Assembly: GCA_003963075.1 (NCBI GenBank)
Contig: RXJV01000057.1
Span: forward strand, 1-64,000
DNA: 64,000 bases
Reading direction: 5' to 3'
Origin: Burkholderiales bacterium
GTDB taxonomy: Bacteria; Pseudomonadota; Gammaproteobacteria; Burkholderiales; Burkholderiaceae_C
Shown: piece after piece, positions 46,275 to 55,388 of the stretch
Numbering within the stretch: the stretch's first letter is position 1
Layout of the letters: every line of letters starts with the position of its first letter
Translations under genes and position numbers: made by a program
The notes under the pieces: model-generated
Seen by the model: the letters and a program-made list of their open reading frames with translations, nothing else
The model's database searches: none
What the model was told of the DNA's origin: nothing

Positions 46275-46721
46275 TCAGAGGGTCTGCGTCGGCTTGCTTG
46301 AGGAGACGGCGGTGCCGAGGATTTCCTCGATACGCAGCCGGATCAGCCGCGTCTTCTCGTCGCCCGGGAAGCGCACGCCGACGCCCTGGGTGCGGCCGGC
46401 GGACGCGTTGGCCGGCGTCAGCCAGGCGACCTTGCCGGCCACCGGGTAGCGCTGGTTGTCGTCCGGCAGGGCCAGCAGCAGATAGACGTCTTCGCCCAGC
46501 TTGTAGTCGCGCGTCGTCGGCACGAACAGGCCGCCGTCGGTGAAGGCCGGGATATAGGCCGCGTACAGCGCCGACTTCTCGCGGAACACCAGCTGGATGA
46601 CGCTGGGCCGAGCGCCGGATGCGACACCCAGCCCCCCCACCGAAGGCAGCGGCATCGGACCGCCGATCTGGCTGGGCTGGAATTGCGTGCTCGGGCCGGG
46701 CTTGGAGGTGGCGTCGCTCAT
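46275..46721 (-). CDS. PilZ domain protein
   Basis: The 148-residue protein matches the short PilZ proteins found beside holB (the PilZ type needed for type IV pili). Blocks are TDGGLFVPT, YKLGEDVYLLLALPDD and VAGKVAWLTP followed by GVGVRF. It lacks the canonical RxxxR cyclic-di-GMP-binding arginines, as E. coli-independent type IV PilZ proteins do. It starts 13 bases after the holB stop. Confidence 0.87.
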   Translation of the reverse strand: MSDATSKPGPSTQFQPSQIGGPMPLPSVGGLGVASGARPSVIQLVFREKSALYAAYIPAFTDGGLFVPTTRDYKLGEDVYLLLALPDDNQRYPVAGKVAWLTPANASAGRTQGVGVRFPGDEKTRLIRLRIEEILGTAVSSSKPTQTL

Positions 46722-46734
46722 GGCCGGAGTGTAT

Positions 46735-47739
46735 TCACCGCGCGGCCGCCGCCATGGCGGCCTGGCCCTGCGCCACCAGCGCCTCGATCCACAGGCCGGC
46801 GTTCAGCGGATGGTCGGCATGGCGTGCCGCGCGACGCAGTTCGGCCTCCCAGGCCAGCAGCGGCGCCACGCGCCGGGGCTGCGGCAGCCCGGCCGGGTCG
46901 AAGAACTGGCCCGGCTGGCCATGGCCGCGGCGCAACAGGTCATGGCACAGCCGCTGCAGCGCATCGATGACCCGCGGCGGCGGCCAGTCCGACAGGGCCG
47001 CCACCTCGCCGCGCGCCACCCGCTTGGGCAGGGCCTGCCAGGCGGCATCGGTCAAGCCGGCCTCAAACCAGGCCAAGGCCTGCTGCGGCCGCCCGCCGGT
47101 CGCTGCCAGCAGCCCGGCCGCGTCCTTGACCCCCTGGGACGCCAGCCATGCCAGTGCGGCATCGGCCGCCGGCAGGGCCAGCGGCACGGGCTGGCAGCGA
47201 CTGCGAATCGTCGGCAGCAGGCTGGCGCTGTCATGGCTGGCCAGCGCAAAGCGCAGCAGGCCCGACGGTTCCTCAAGCGTCTTCAGCAGCGCATTGGCCG
47301 CAACGCCATTGAGGGCCTCGGCCGGAAAGATCACGACCACCTTGGCGCGGCCGCGCGCCGACGTGGCCTGGGCAAAGGCCAGCAGGTCGCGCACCGCCTC
47401 GACCTTGATCTCGCGGCTGGGCTTGGCCTTGCCGGCCTTGGCATCGGGCTCCTCGAAGGGCAGGCCCAGCGCGGCGCGCGCCGGCGCCTCCAGCGCCTCC
47501 GGCAGCAGCAGACGGAAGTCCGGGTGGGTGCCGCTCGCGAACAGCTTGCAGCTCGGGCACTGGCCGCAGGCCGGCGCACCGGGCGCGGCGGCTTCGCACA
47601 GCCAGCTCTGCGCGAGCTTGACGGCCAGCTCCAGCTGGCCCACGCCGGCCGGGCCCTGCACCAGCAGCGCATGCGAGCGGGCCCGCGCGAGCGCATCGGC
47701 CAGCGGCGCCTGCAGCCAGGGCAGATCGAGGTTCAGCAT
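46735..47739 (-). CDS. holB: DNA polymerase III subunit delta'
   Basis: The 334-residue clamp-loader subunit has the AAA fold and the four zinc-binding cysteines in CGQCPSC with an upstream C, near residues 50-65. The P-loop position reads GPAGVGQ, without the usual lysine, consistent with delta' not hydrolysing ATP. The ALLKTLEEPS motif is present. I chose the ATG at 47739, seven bases inside the end of tmk. Confidence 0.9.
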   Translation of the reverse strand: MLNLDLPWLQAPLADALARARSHALLVQGPAGVGQLELAVKLAQSWLCEAAAPGAPACGQCPSCKLFASGTHPDFRLLLPEALEAPARAALGLPFEEPDAKAGKAKPSREIKVEAVRDLLAFAQATSARGRAKVVVIFPAEALNGVAANALLKTLEEPSGLLRFALASHDSASLLPTIRSRCQPVPLALPAADAALAWLASQGVKDAAGLLAATGGRPQQALAWFEAGLTDAAWQALPKRVARGEVAALSDWPPPRVIDALQRLCHDLLRRGHGQPGQFFDPAGLPQPRRVAPLLAWEAELRRAARHADHPLNAGLWIEALVAQGQAAMAAAAR

Positions 47740-48350
47740 GCCGGGTAGCGCTGCGCCAGCACCGCGAGCACGGCCTGGCCGACTTGCTCGACCGTACCGC
47801 TCGCGTCGATGCGCACGATGCGCTGCGGCGCCGCGGCCGCGCGGGCCGCATAGGCGGCGCGCACGCGCTCGAAGAAGTCGAGGTCCTGCTGCTCGATGCG
47901 GTCGGCCTCCCGGGCGCCTGCGCGGCGGGCCGCGGCCTGCGCGGCGGGCAGGTCGAACCACAGCGTCAGCTCGGGCTCGGTGCCTTGCTGCACCCAGTTG
48001 GCCAGCGGGTTGAGCACGCTCAGCGGCAGGCCGCGACCGCCGCCCTGATAGGCGAAGCTGGCATCGGTGAAGCGGTCGCAGAGCAGGGTCTTGCCGGCCG
48101 CAAGCGCCGGGCGGATGACGGTCTCGACATGGTCGCGCCGGCCCGCAAACATCAGCAGCAGCTCGGTCAGCGAGCCCATCGGCTGGTTCAGCACGATGTC
48201 GCGCAGCGTCTCGGCCAGCGGCGTGCCACCGGGCTCGCGGCTGAGCTGCACGTCGGCACCCCGCGCACGGAACCAGTCGGCCACGGCCCGGATATGGGTG
48301 GACTTGCCGGCACCGTCGATGCCCTCGAAGCTGATGAATCGTCCCGTCAC
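47733..48350 (-). CDS. tmk: thymidylate kinase
   Basis: The 205-residue enzyme phosphorylates dTMP. It has the P-loop FEGIDGAGKSTH, REPGGTPLAE, the DRFTDASFAYQGGGRGL motif and the LID segment. Genes mltG, tmk and holB overlap by a few bases, so they form one operon. Confidence 0.95.
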   Translation of the reverse strand: MTGRFISFEGIDGAGKSTHIRAVADWFRARGADVQLSREPGGTPLAETLRDIVLNQPMGSLTELLLMFAGRRDHVETVIRPALAAGKTLLCDRFTDASFAYQGGGRGLPLSVLNPLANWVQQGTEPELTLWFDLPAAQAAARRAGAREADRIEQQDLDFFERVRAAYAARAAAAPQRIVRIDASGTVEQVGQAVLAVLAQRYPAC

Positions 48351-49339
48351 TTGCCGCGGATGTATTTGTTGACCGCGCGATTGTGCGCGGCGAGATCGTC
48401 GCTGAACTCGCTGCTGCCGTCGCCACGCGCGACGAAGTAGAGCGACTTGACCGCGGCCGGCTGCAGCGCCGCCTGCAGCGAGGCCGCGCCGGGCATCGCG
48501 ATCGGCGTGGGCGGCAGGCCGGTGCGGGTGTAGGTGTTGAACGGTGTGTCGGTCGTCAGGTCGCGCTTCCTCAGGTTGCCGCCATAGGCCTCGCCGAGGC
48601 CGTAGATGACGGTCGGGTCGGTCTGCAGCGGCATGCCGAGGCGCAACCGGTTGACGAACACCGCCGCGACCTTGCTGCGATCGCCCGGCGCACCGGTTTC
48701 CTTCTCGACGATGGACGCCAGGATCAACGCCTCGTCGGCGTTCTTCAACGGCAGGTCGGCTGCGCGCTGGCCCCAGGCCGCTGCGAGGCGGCGCTGCATC
48801 GCCGCGTGGGCGCGCTTGAGCACGGTCAGGTCGCTGACGCCGCGGCTGTAGGCATAGGTGTCCGGAAAAAACCGCCCCTCGGGCGCGATGCCGGGCTGGC
48901 CCAGCGCCGCCATCACCTCGGCGTCGCTGAGGCTCGCGGTCGTGAGCTTGAGGTGGGGTGCCGCGGCCAGGGCGGCCCGCACCTGGCGCCAGTTCCAGCC
49001 TTCAATCAGGCGCAGTTGCTCCAGCACCTGGTCGCCGCGGACCATCTTGTCGAGCAGCTCGCGCGGCGTGACGCCGGCATGCACCTCGTAGCTGCCGGCG
49101 CGGATCAGCTTGGCCTGGCCGGAGAACTTGAACCATTGGTAGAGCCACCGGGCATCGGTCTGCACACCGGCCGCGACCCAGGCGCGGGCGACCTCGGCCG
49201 GGTTGGTGCCCGGCTCGATGGACAGCTCCACCGATGGCGCCGCCAGCGCCAGCGGGCTGCGCAGCCAGAGCCACGCGGCGCCGGTGGCCACGCCTGCCAT
49301 CAACATCAACGCGAGCACCGCCCGCAACAGCCACTTCAT
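48347..49339 (-). CDS. mltG: endolytic murein transglycosylase
   Basis: The 330-residue inner-membrane protein has one N-terminal helix and a YceG/MltG domain. Characteristic blocks are EGWNWRQVRAAL, LEGRFFPDTYAY-like PEGRFFPDTYAYSRG, ASIVEKETG, RLRLGMPLQTDPTVIYGLG and NTYTRTGLPPTPI. The catalytic glutamate is in the ASIVEKETG motif. It cuts new glycan strands to set their length. Confidence 0.94.
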   Translation of the reverse strand: MKWLLRAVLALMLMAGVATGAAWLWLRSPLALAAPSVELSIEPGTNPAEVARAWVAAGVQTDARWLYQWFKFSGQAKLIRAGSYEVHAGVTPRELLDKMVRGDQVLEQLRLIEGWNWRQVRAALAAAPHLKLTTASLSDAEVMAALGQPGIAPEGRFFPDTYAYSRGVSDLTVLKRAHAAMQRRLAAAWGQRAADLPLKNADEALILASIVEKETGAPGDRSKVAAVFVNRLRLGMPLQTDPTVIYGLGEAYGGNLRKRDLTTDTPFNTYTRTGLPPTPIAMPGAASLQAALQPAAVKSLYFVARGDGSSEFSDDLAAHNRAVNKYIRGK

Positions 49340-49386
49340 GCCCTTGCTCAGGCTCCGTCCAAAGGGCGCCGATGATAATTCCGCCC

Positions 49387-50265
49387 ATGTCCGAGACCTC
49401 CCAACTCCGCCTCCACGACTGGGGCGTCATCCGCGCCCAGGGTGCCGACGCCGCCAGCTTCCTGCACAGCCAGTTGACCCAGGACTTTGCGCTGCTCGAC
49501 CGCGACCACGCGCGGCTCGCCGGCTTCTGCACGGCCAAGGGCCGGCTGCTGGCGACGATGGTGGGCTGGCGCGGCGGCGACGAGGAGATCCTGCTGGCCC
49601 TGCCGGCCGAGACCCTGCCGGCCACGCTGAAGCGGCTGTCGATGTTCGTGCTGCGCGCCAAGTGCAAGCTGACGGACGCCAGCGCCGACTTCGCCGTCTA
49701 CGGCCTGCTGGGCACCGCGCCCGCCGAGGCCTGGGCCCTGCTGCGCGACGGGGATGCGGTGCAGGTGGCCCTGCCCGGCACGGGCCGGGCGCTGCGCATG
49801 CAGCCGGCCGCTGCGCCCGCGCCGGCGGGCGCTGAGCTCACGGCCGAAGCCTGGGCCGCTGCAGAAGCCGAAGCGGGCATCGCCTGGGTGCGCGGCGCCA
49901 CCGTCGAGGCCTTTGTGCCGCAGATGATCAACTTCGAGGTGCTGGGCGGCGTGAACTTCAAGAAGGGCTGCTACCCGGGCCAGGAAGTCGTCGCGCGCAG
50001 CCAGTACCGCGGCACGCTCAAGCGCCGGCTGCAGCTGTTCGAGACCGACAGCACCGCCGCCATCGGCCAGGAGATCTTCCACAGCGCCGACCCCGAGCAG
50101 CCGGCGGGCATCGTCGCCGGTGCCGGCACGCGCGACGGCCGCACGTTCATCGCCGCCGAGATCAAGCTCGCCGCGCTGGAGGGTGGCAGCCTGCACCTGG
50201 GCAGCGCTGGCGGCGCAACCCTGCAGCCGCGCGCCCTGCCCTACGAGATCCCGCCGCAGGAATGA
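49387..50265 (+). CDS. ygfZ: folate-binding protein YgfZ
   Basis: The 292-residue protein is of the GcvT-like YgfZ family, which helps maintain certain Fe-S enzymes. The signature KGCYPGQEVVAR with its key cysteine is present near residue 200. An in-frame ATG lies at 49372 as an alternative. It is divergent from mltG, 47 bases away. Confidence 0.93.
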   Translation: MSETSQLRLHDWGVIRAQGADAASFLHSQLTQDFALLDRDHARLAGFCTAKGRLLATMVGWRGGDEEILLALPAETLPATLKRLSMFVLRAKCKLTDASADFAVYGLLGTAPAEAWALLRDGDAVQVALPGTGRALRMQPAAAPAPAGAELTAEAWAAAEAEAGIAWVRGATVEAFVPQMINFEVLGGVNFKKGCYPGQEVVARSQYRGTLKRRLQLFETDSTAAIGQEIFHSADPEQPAGIVAGAGTRDGRTFIAAEIKLAALEGGSLHLGSAGGATLQPRALPYEIPPQE

Positions 50266-50516
50266 GCGTGCAGCTCTACGTCTACTACCGCGTCGCCAAC
50301 GAGCATGTCGATGCGGCGCTGGTGGCCTTCCGCAAGGCCCGCGTCGAGGCGCCGATCGAGCTGCTGCAGCGGCCCGAGCCCGACGAGCAGGGCCGCTGGA
50401 CATGGATGGAAATCTACCCCGAAGGCTGGGGCCACCGCGAGCCGGGCGTGGCCGCGGCGATGGCGCCCTGGCTCGCCACCGAACGCCGGGTGGAGCGGTT
50501 CGAGATGCTGGGCTGA
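50262..50516 (+). CDS. DUF4936 family protein
   Basis: The 84-residue protein matches the DUF4936 family: LYVYYRV, LQRPEP, and TWMEIYPEG. Function unknown. The ATG overlaps the ygfZ stop (ATGA). The family often follows ygfZ in betaproteobacteria. Confidence 0.8.
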   Translation: MSVQLYVYYRVANEHVDAALVAFRKARVEAPIELLQRPEPDEQGRWTWMEIYPEGWGHREPGVAAAMAPWLATERRVERFEMLG

Positions 50517-50576
50517 GGCCAGCCGGGGACGCCACCCGCCGCCGTTCGACACTGCCGTAGCTGCGGGCCGCCCGGC

Positions 50577-51434
50577 TCAGAGCGCCCTGACCATCTCCAC
50601 ATGCCCGATGCCGGCCTCCTCGAAGGGCTCACCCCTTCGCTGGAAGCCCGCTCGCAGATAGAAGTTCTCGGCCGACAGTTGCGCATGCAGCAGCACCTCG
50701 CGGTAGCCCTGCTGCTTGGCCTCGGCCATCAGCGCGCCCAGCACGAGGCGGCCGACCTGGCCCCCGCGCATCGCGCGCAGCACGGCCATGCGGCCGATCT
50801 TGGCGACGCCGGGCACATGCTCCAGCAGGCGGCCGGTGGCCAGCGGCAGGCCGAAGCGGTTGCGCGCCAGCGCATGCAGGCAGCTGGCGTCGGCGGCGTC
50901 CCATTCCATGTCGGCGGGGATGTGTTGTTCCTTCACGAACACTTCGCGGCGGATGGCCGTCGCCGCCTCGCCAAGTTCACCCCAGCCGCCCAGCACCACG
51001 TCGACCACCGGCTGGCCGGCCTCGAAGTCGTGCATCAGGCCGCGCAAGGCATCGGGCAGATGGATGGGCGACTGCGTGGCGGGGTCGGCGAAGACATAGA
51101 CCATCTCGGCCTGCACCAGCATCTGCTCGCCATGGAAGATGGCGCCGTCGACCTTCATCGAGCTGTTGCCGAACTCGCGGGCACGGATGCCGATGTCCAG
51201 TCGGTCGTCGTAGCGGGCCGAGCCGCGGTAGTCCAGCGTCGCACGGCGCACATAGAGGTCGCCGCCGAGCTGCTTCATCGTGTCGGCATAGGGGATGGCC
51301 AGCGCCCGCCAGTAGCCGCTGACCGCGGTGTCCAGATAGGTGAGGTAGTGGCCGTTGAAGACGATGCCCTGGGCATCGATCTCGGCCCAGCGCACGCGCA
51401 GGGGCTCGAGGTGGCGGAAGTCGGTGCGCTTCAT
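50577..51434 (-). CDS. fusion of FadM/YbgC-type thioesterase and GNAT acetyltransferase
   Basis: This 285-residue protein joins two domains. Residues 1-135 are a hotdog thioesterase (RWAEIDAQGIVFNGHYLTYLDTA). Residues 145-285 are a GNAT domain with IRREVFVKEQHIPADMEWD, RMAVLRAMRGGQVGRLVLGALM and FYLRAGFQRRG. The fusion suggests linked acyl-CoA hydrolysis and acyl transfer. The ATG at 51434 overlaps the esterase stop. It is the last gene of the S10 operon. Confidence 0.85.
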   Translation of the reverse strand: MKRTDFRHLEPLRVRWAEIDAQGIVFNGHYLTYLDTAVSGYWRALAIPYADTMKQLGGDLYVRRATLDYRGSARYDDRLDIGIRAREFGNSSMKVDGAIFHGEQMLVQAEMVYVFADPATQSPIHLPDALRGLMHDFEAGQPVVDVVLGGWGELGEAATAIRREVFVKEQHIPADMEWDAADASCLHALARNRFGLPLATGRLLEHVPGVAKIGRMAVLRAMRGGQVGRLVLGALMAEAKQQGYREVLLHAQLSAENFYLRAGFQRRGEPFEEAGIGHVEMVRAL

Positions 51435-52360
51435 GGTGTGAGTGTCTCCCTGATGGCCTGGGCACAGGCGTCGAGCGCGGTCAGCGCTTCCGGGATGTGC
51501 CGGCCCATTTTGATGAAGTCGTGGGTGACGCCACGATACAGCTCCAGCTGCACCGGCACGCCGGCGGCGCGCAGCGTGTCGGCGTAGGCGATGCCTTCGT
51601 CCACCAGCGGGTCGCATTCGGCCAGCACGATGCAGGCCGGTGCCAGGCCGGCGTGCTCCGGCGCCTCCAGCGGCGCGAAACGCCAGTCGTGGCGCTGGCC
51701 GGCGTCGAGGTAGTGATCGAAGAACCAGGCAATGCTGTCGGCATCGAGCAGGAAGCCGTGGGCGAAGAGCTTGTGCGAGACGGTGGCGGGCCGGCTGGCG
51801 GTGCCCGGCGTGATCAGCAGCTGCAGCGCCAGCGGCAGGCCGTGGTCGCGGGCGAAGAAGGCCGTGCCGGCGGCCAGCGTGCCGCCGGCGCTGTCGCCCG
51901 CCACGCCGAGCCGGGCACCGTCCAGGCCGAGCGCGGCAGCATGCTCGTGCAGCCAGGCCAGAGCGGCCCAGGCATCGTCCACCGCGGCAGGGAAGCGATG
52001 CTCGGGTGCGAGCCGGTAGTCCAGCGCCACCACGGCCGCGCCGCTGCGCAGGCTGAGCTGGCGGCACAGGCTGTCATGGGTTTCCAGGTCGCCGATCGTG
52101 AAGCCGCCGCCGTGCAGATAGAGCAGCACCGGCAGCACGGCGTCGCTCGGTGCGTACAGCCGCGCGGGCCGGCCGGCGACTTCGAGGTCCGTCACCCGGG
52201 CCAGCGGTGCGCGCGGCAGGTCGAGGATCTCGGCGCCCATCCGGTAGGCGATGCGCGCTTCACGCGGCGTCAGGCGGTGAAAGGGCGTGCGGTTGGCGCG
52301 GTGGATGCGTTCGAGCAGCCCGGCCATGCGCGGCGTCAGCATCTGGGAGGGTGGTTTCAT
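51431..52360 (-). CDS. alpha/beta hydrolase, hormone-sensitive lipase type
   Basis: The 309-residue esterase has the HSL oxyanion motif HGGGFTIGD and the nucleophile in GDSAGG, with the aspartate in ECDPLVDEG and the histidine in GVTHDF. It should cleave short-chain esters. There is no signal peptide. It overlaps the genes on both sides by four bases. Confidence 0.9.
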   Translation of the reverse strand: MKPPSQMLTPRMAGLLERIHRANRTPFHRLTPREARIAYRMGAEILDLPRAPLARVTDLEVAGRPARLYAPSDAVLPVLLYLHGGGFTIGDLETHDSLCRQLSLRSGAAVVALDYRLAPEHRFPAAVDDAWAALAWLHEHAAALGLDGARLGVAGDSAGGTLAAGTAFFARDHGLPLALQLLITPGTASRPATVSHKLFAHGFLLDADSIAWFFDHYLDAGQRHDWRFAPLEAPEHAGLAPACIVLAECDPLVDEGIAYADTLRAAGVPVQLELYRGVTHDFIKMGRHIPEALTALDACAQAIRETLTP

Positions 52361-54054
52361 CGAGCCCGCAGTGTCGACGGTGGCACCCAGGGGTCGCGCA
52401 GCGGCGCCTGCACCGGCTTTTCGTTCGTCGGCGCGACGCTGCCCGGCTGCTGCGGCCTGCCGGCGCGGTCCACCGCCAGCACCGGCCGCGCCTCCAGCGC
52501 GCGGCGTTCGGGGCCGAGGTCGGCGGCGGCGCGCAGGGCCAGCGTGCCGGCGTAAAAGGCCTTCAGGTCGGCCAGCTGCTGCGGGCGCGTGGCGTCGTCG
52601 AGGTAGCTCATGTGCCCGCCCGCGTAGTTGCGAATCCTGACGCGGCTGGCATCGACACGCGCGAGGTCGGTTTCGGTGAGGTGAAAGGGCGTGGCCAGGT
52701 CGTGGTAGCCGCTGATGGCGAGCACACGCAGCCTGGGGTTCTGTGCGAGCGCGGCGGCCAGGTCCGGCAGGGTGTCGGGCAGGCTGCGGCCGGCGTGGCT
52801 GAAGTCCCAGACGCTGATCGCATCGCTGAGCAGCACGTAGGTGGATGCGTTGCGATAGCCGAGCTGGTCCCGCAGATGACTGGCAATGCCGGCGGCGAAA
52901 CTGTCGGTCAGCCAGGTGGCCGAGGGATCGCCCTCGGCGGCCAGCGCGCTGCCGCTGGGCGCCTTCATCCGGGCGTCGTAGCGGCCGAGCAGTTGCCCGG
53001 GGATCAGCCATTGGCGGTAGTCGTCCGCCGCGACATCGAGCGAGGTCTGCCAGTGCGAGGCCGCCAGGCCGGTCAGGTCGGCCAGCGGCTGCCACAGCGC
53101 CGGCGCCTGCACCCCGCTGCCGATGAAGGACTGCAACGCCGGCGCGTACACCTGGTCGGCATAGCTGCGCGCCTGGCTGGCCCAGCCGGACAGGTCGGTG
53201 GGCAGGGGTCGGGTCAGCCGATGGAAGGCACCCACCATCGCCAGGCTCGGCAGATAGCCGCCACAGCCCTGCCCCGCGCGGATGCCGCAGTTGCTGTTGT
53301 AGTCGAGTGCCGGCGACTGCAACACCAGACCGTCCAGCAGGACGCCCGCTTCCTGCAGCCGGCGCGCCAGCACCGCCGTGCGCGGGCCACCATAGCTTTC
53401 GCCGTACAGGTATTTGGCCGAGGCAGCGCGGTTGTTGACGGCGAGGTAGCGCAGGATGAAGTCCCGGAACACGGCGGCGTCGCTGTCCACGCCCCAGAAG
53501 CTGCGGTTGGTGAACGGTGCGATCGCCTGCGAATAACCGCTGCCGACCGCGTTGACGAAGACCAGATCGGTCTGGCCGAGCAGGTGCTCGGCGTTGTCCA
53601 CCAACGCGAAGGGTCGGGCGAGCGCGGTGTCGGGCACGCCGGTGACGAGGCGTTTGGGGCCGAAACTGCCCAACTGCAGCCAGACCGAGGCCGAGCCGGG
53701 GCCGCCGTTGTAGAAGAAGGTGACGGGGCGCGTCGCCGGGTCCGCAGTGGGCAGGGTATAGGCCACGTAGAACATCGAAGCCTCGGCGGTGCCGGTGGCA
53801 TCGCGCGCGATCAGGTGCCCGGCGGTGGCCGTGTAGGCCAGGGTCTGACCGTTCGCGACCAGGCTTTGCGTGCTGGTCGCGGCGGCCTCCACAGCGCCCG
53901 GCAGCGAGGCGTCCGCCGCAGAGGAGTAGACCGTGGTGTCGCTGAGCCCGGACCGCGGATCCGACGCCGGCGGGTCGGCCGCGCCACCGCCTCCCCCGCC
54001 GCCGCAGGCAGTGAGGACGAGCAGCCAGGCCAGTCGGGTCGCGCGCATGACCAT
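52357..54054 (-). CDS. S10-family serine carboxypeptidase lipoprotein
   Basis: The 565-residue protein has a lipobox (LTAC) near residue 17 followed by a glycine run. The catalytic triad motifs are GESYGG, GYHDLATP and AGGHMSY, and FFYNGGPGSAS is the oxyanion part. It probably trims peptides from their C-termini in the periplasm or on the cell surface. It starts an operon with an esterase and a thioesterase-GNAT fusion, and is divergent from an alcohol dehydrogenase gene. Confidence 0.87.
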   Translation of the reverse strand: MVMRATRLAWLLVLTACGGGGGGGAADPPASDPRSGLSDTTVYSSAADASLPGAVEAAATSTQSLVANGQTLAYTATAGHLIARDATGTAEASMFYVAYTLPTADPATRPVTFFYNGGPGSASVWLQLGSFGPKRLVTGVPDTALARPFALVDNAEHLLGQTDLVFVNAVGSGYSQAIAPFTNRSFWGVDSDAAVFRDFILRYLAVNNRAASAKYLYGESYGGPRTAVLARRLQEAGVLLDGLVLQSPALDYNSNCGIRAGQGCGGYLPSLAMVGAFHRLTRPLPTDLSGWASQARSYADQVYAPALQSFIGSGVQAPALWQPLADLTGLAASHWQTSLDVAADDYRQWLIPGQLLGRYDARMKAPSGSALAAEGDPSATWLTDSFAAGIASHLRDQLGYRNASTYVLLSDAISVWDFSHAGRSLPDTLPDLAAALAQNPRLRVLAISGYHDLATPFHLTETDLARVDASRVRIRNYAGGHMSYLDDATRPQQLADLKAFYAGTLALRAAADLGPERRALEARPVLAVDRAGRPQQPGSVAPTNEKPVQAPLRDPWVPPSTLRAR

Positions 54055-54059
54055 TAGTC

Positions 54060-54075
54060 TAGACAGCTCGGTCTA
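54060..54075. promoter_or_regulatory. candidate NemR-type TetR operator
   Basis: TAGACAGCTCGGTCTA matches the E. coli NemR box TAGACC-N4-GGTCTA with one mismatch. It lies in the 52-base gap between the S10 operon and the iron-type alcohol dehydrogenase, just upstream of both. No TetR gene is in the window, so the regulator is unknown. Confidence 0.5.
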
Positions 54076-54106
54076 CGATCCCGCAAGACACTGCGGAGCA
54101 CACCCG

Positions 54107-55246
54107 ATGGCCCAGATCCTCTACCTGACCCGCATCGAGCTGGCGTTCGGCGCGGCCCGCATGCTGCCGGCCGAATGCGAGCGCATCGGCATGCGTCGGC
54201 CCTTGGTCATCACCGATGCCGGCGTGCGCGCGGCCGGCGTGATGGACGAGGCGCTGGCCGCCTTCGACCGCCAGCCCGCGGTGTTCGACCAGACGCCCGC
54301 CAACCCCACCGAGGCCGCCGTGCGCCTGGCCGTCCAGGTCTGCCACGATCAGGGCTGCGACGGCCTGATCGCCGTTGGCGGCGGCTCCAGCATCGACCTG
54401 GCCAAGGGCGTGGCCCTCGCCGCCACCCACGAGGGGCCGCTGACCCACTACGCCACCATCGAAGGCGGTGCCGGCCGCATCAGCGCCAAGGTGCTGCCGC
54501 TGATCGCGGTGCCGACGACGGCAGGCACCGGCAGCGAGGTGGCGCGCGGCGCCATCCTGATCGTCGACGATGGCCGCAAGCTGGGCTTCCACAACTGGGA
54601 GCTCCTGCCCAAGGCCGCGGTCTGCGATCCGGCGCTCACCTTGAGGCTGCCGCCGCTGCTGACCGCCGCCACCGGCATGGACGCGATCGCCCACTGCATC
54701 GAAACCTTACTGGCACCGGCCTTCAACCCGCCGGCCGACGGCATCGCGCTGGAGGGCCTGCGCCGGGGCTGGGCCGCGATCGAACGCGCCACGCGCGACG
54801 GCCAGGACCGCGACGCCCGCATGGACATGATGTGCGCGAGCCTGCACGGCGCGATGGCCTTCCAGAAAGGGCTGGGCGCCGTGCATTCGCTCAGCCATGC
54901 CCTCGGCGGCATGAACCCGCGCCTGCATCACGGCACGCTCAACGCGATCTTTCTGCCTGCGGTCATTCGCTTCAACGCCGAGGCCGACAGCGTCAGACGT
55001 GAACGCCGCATCGAACGCCTCGCCGAGGCCATGGGCCTGCAGCGGCGTGACGCCGATGCGGTGGCCGATGCCATCGCGGCGTTGAATGTCCGGCTCGGCT
55101 TGCCGGCCGGCCTGGCGGCGCTTGGGGTCGGGCCGGAGCTGGATGCGCGCATCGTCGAACTTGCGCTGGCCGACCATTGCCACAGGACCAACCCACGGCT
55201 GGCCAGCGCCGCCGACTACCAAGCCTTGCTCGCTGCCTCGCGCTGA
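54107..55246 (+). CDS. iron-containing alcohol dehydrogenase
   Basis: The 379-residue enzyme belongs to the group III (Fe-dependent) alcohol dehydrogenases. It has the cofactor GGGSSIDLAKG, PTTAGTGSEV and metal-binding residues in TGMDAIAHCIE, GAVHSLSHALGG and HHGTLNAIF. The substrate is unknown. Aldehyde detoxification would fit the NemR-like box just upstream. The upstream frame is open but overlaps the divergent S10 gene, so I chose 54107. Confidence 0.88.
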   Translation: MAQILYLTRIELAFGAARMLPAECERIGMRRPLVITDAGVRAAGVMDEALAAFDRQPAVFDQTPANPTEAAVRLAVQVCHDQGCDGLIAVGGGSSIDLAKGVALAATHEGPLTHYATIEGGAGRISAKVLPLIAVPTTAGTGSEVARGAILIVDDGRKLGFHNWELLPKAAVCDPALTLRLPPLLTAATGMDAIAHCIETLLAPAFNPPADGIALEGLRRGWAAIERATRDGQDRDARMDMMCASLHGAMAFQKGLGAVHSLSHALGGMNPRLHHGTLNAIFLPAVIRFNAEADSVRRERRIERLAEAMGLQRRDADAVADAIAALNVRLGLPAGLAALGVGPELDARIVELALADHCHRTNPRLASAADYQALLAASR

Positions 55247-55388
55247 ACTTGCATCTTTGCAGGCAAAACGGTCCGAGCGAGGATTCCGGCCGATTTGTGC
55301 ACCCTGCTGATGCCGATCGCACCCATGAGCGCCATAGCATGCTGAGTAGCCCTGAGAAGGGCATGACAACGATGCGAGGACACTGAAG

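Noticed and set aside
55247-55388. possible sigma-28 promoter (GCCGAT element) before the chemoreceptor
   Set aside because: A GCCGATTT-like -10 exists, but no TAAA-type element lies 15 bases upstream.
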